Part shown: piece after piece, positions 6,205 through 6,217 of the stretch | Position numbering within the stretch: the first letter of the stretch is position 1 | Layout of the letters: each line of letters begins with the position of its first letter | Source of the DNA: Thermoplasmata archaeon | GTDB taxonomy: Archaea > Thermoplasmatota > E2 > UBA202 > DSCA01 | Length of the DNA stretch: 6,217 nt | Assembly (NCBI GenBank): GCA_021159125.1 | Contig: JAGGSL010000013.1 | Coordinates: 1 to 6,217 of the forward strand | Reading direction: 5' to 3' | Notes under the pieces: generated by a model | Seen by the model: the letters and a program-made list of their open reading frames with translations, nothing else | Told to the model about the DNA's origin: nothing | The model's database searches: none | Made by a program: the position numbers and the translations under genes

Positions 6205-6217
6205 TCCTTTGAACCCT
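6169..6217 (-). CDS. Possible C-terminal tail of a convergent gene entering from the right
   Basis: One minus-strand frame is open from the right edge to a TAA at 6171-6169. It reads GFKGGGRKGGQKEDF, a Gly/Lys-rich tail with an acidic end, like the disordered ends of some nucleic-acid-binding proteins. Another minus frame is also open, to a TAA near 6131, so the choice is uncertain. With only 16 codons it cannot be identified, and the stretch may be non-coding. Confidence 0.2.
   Translation of the reverse strand, partial: GFKGGGRKGGQKEDF

Noticed and set aside
6128..6217. tRNA gene on the minus strand suggested by GGTTCAAA near the right edge
   Set aside because: The T-loop-like string lacks the matching T-stem, and no acceptor stem or anticodon arm can be drawn.
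1..6217. CRISPR array, insertion sequence, phage or toxin-antitoxin genes
   Set aside because: I saw no regularly spaced direct repeats, transposase motifs, terminal inverted repeats with target duplications, or small paired genes; the content is ordinary chromosomal genes plus one unusual surface protein.

Overview
The window looks like a stretch of archaeal chromosome, most likely euryarchaeal in the broad sense (a Thermoplasmata-type lineage is a guess). Two signs support this. It encodes an aNop5 (Nop56/58-family) box C/D RNP protein, a family bacteria lack. Its genes are also preceded by TATA-like boxes centred about 25 nt before the start codon, as in archaeal leaderless transcription, and not by clear Shine-Dalgarno sites. 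Base composition is moderate, with AT-rich intergenic gaps.

Layout, left to right. (1) 1-1322, minus strand: the first 440 residues of a LuxE/PaaK-type acyl-adenylating enzyme that runs off the left edge. The plus-strand open frames in this stretch are shadows of it. (2) 1323-1509: an AT-rich gap with a near TATA box, a T9 tract flanked by an inverted repeat (candidate pyrD terminator), a tandem 8-mer and a second TATA-like box. (3) 1510-2388, minus strand: class 1 dihydroorotate dehydrogenase (pyrD). (4) 2389-2419: a 31-nt divergent promoter built as an imperfect inverted repeat, with one TATA box for each flanking gene. (5) 2420-3391, plus strand: aNop5. (6) 3440-6127, plus strand: an 895-residue secreted, membrane-anchored protein that joins a C45-like Ntn-hydrolase domain to an eight-unit PQQ-type beta-propeller and a C-terminal transmembrane anchor. 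(7) 6128-6217: a non-coding end with a perfect 9-bp inverted repeat and possibly the tail of a convergent minus-strand gene.

The genes do not form one pathway. pyrD serves pyrimidine synthesis and nop5 serves rRNA/tRNA 2'-O-methylation; they share a very compact promoter region, so joint growth-linked control is possible. The usual partner of nop5, fibrillarin (flpA), does not follow it, and pyrK is not next to pyrD. The most unusual gene is the C45-propeller-anchor protein, which looks like a cell-surface amidase or acyltransferase of unknown substrate. The LuxE-like gene has no luxC or luxD homologue within the window.
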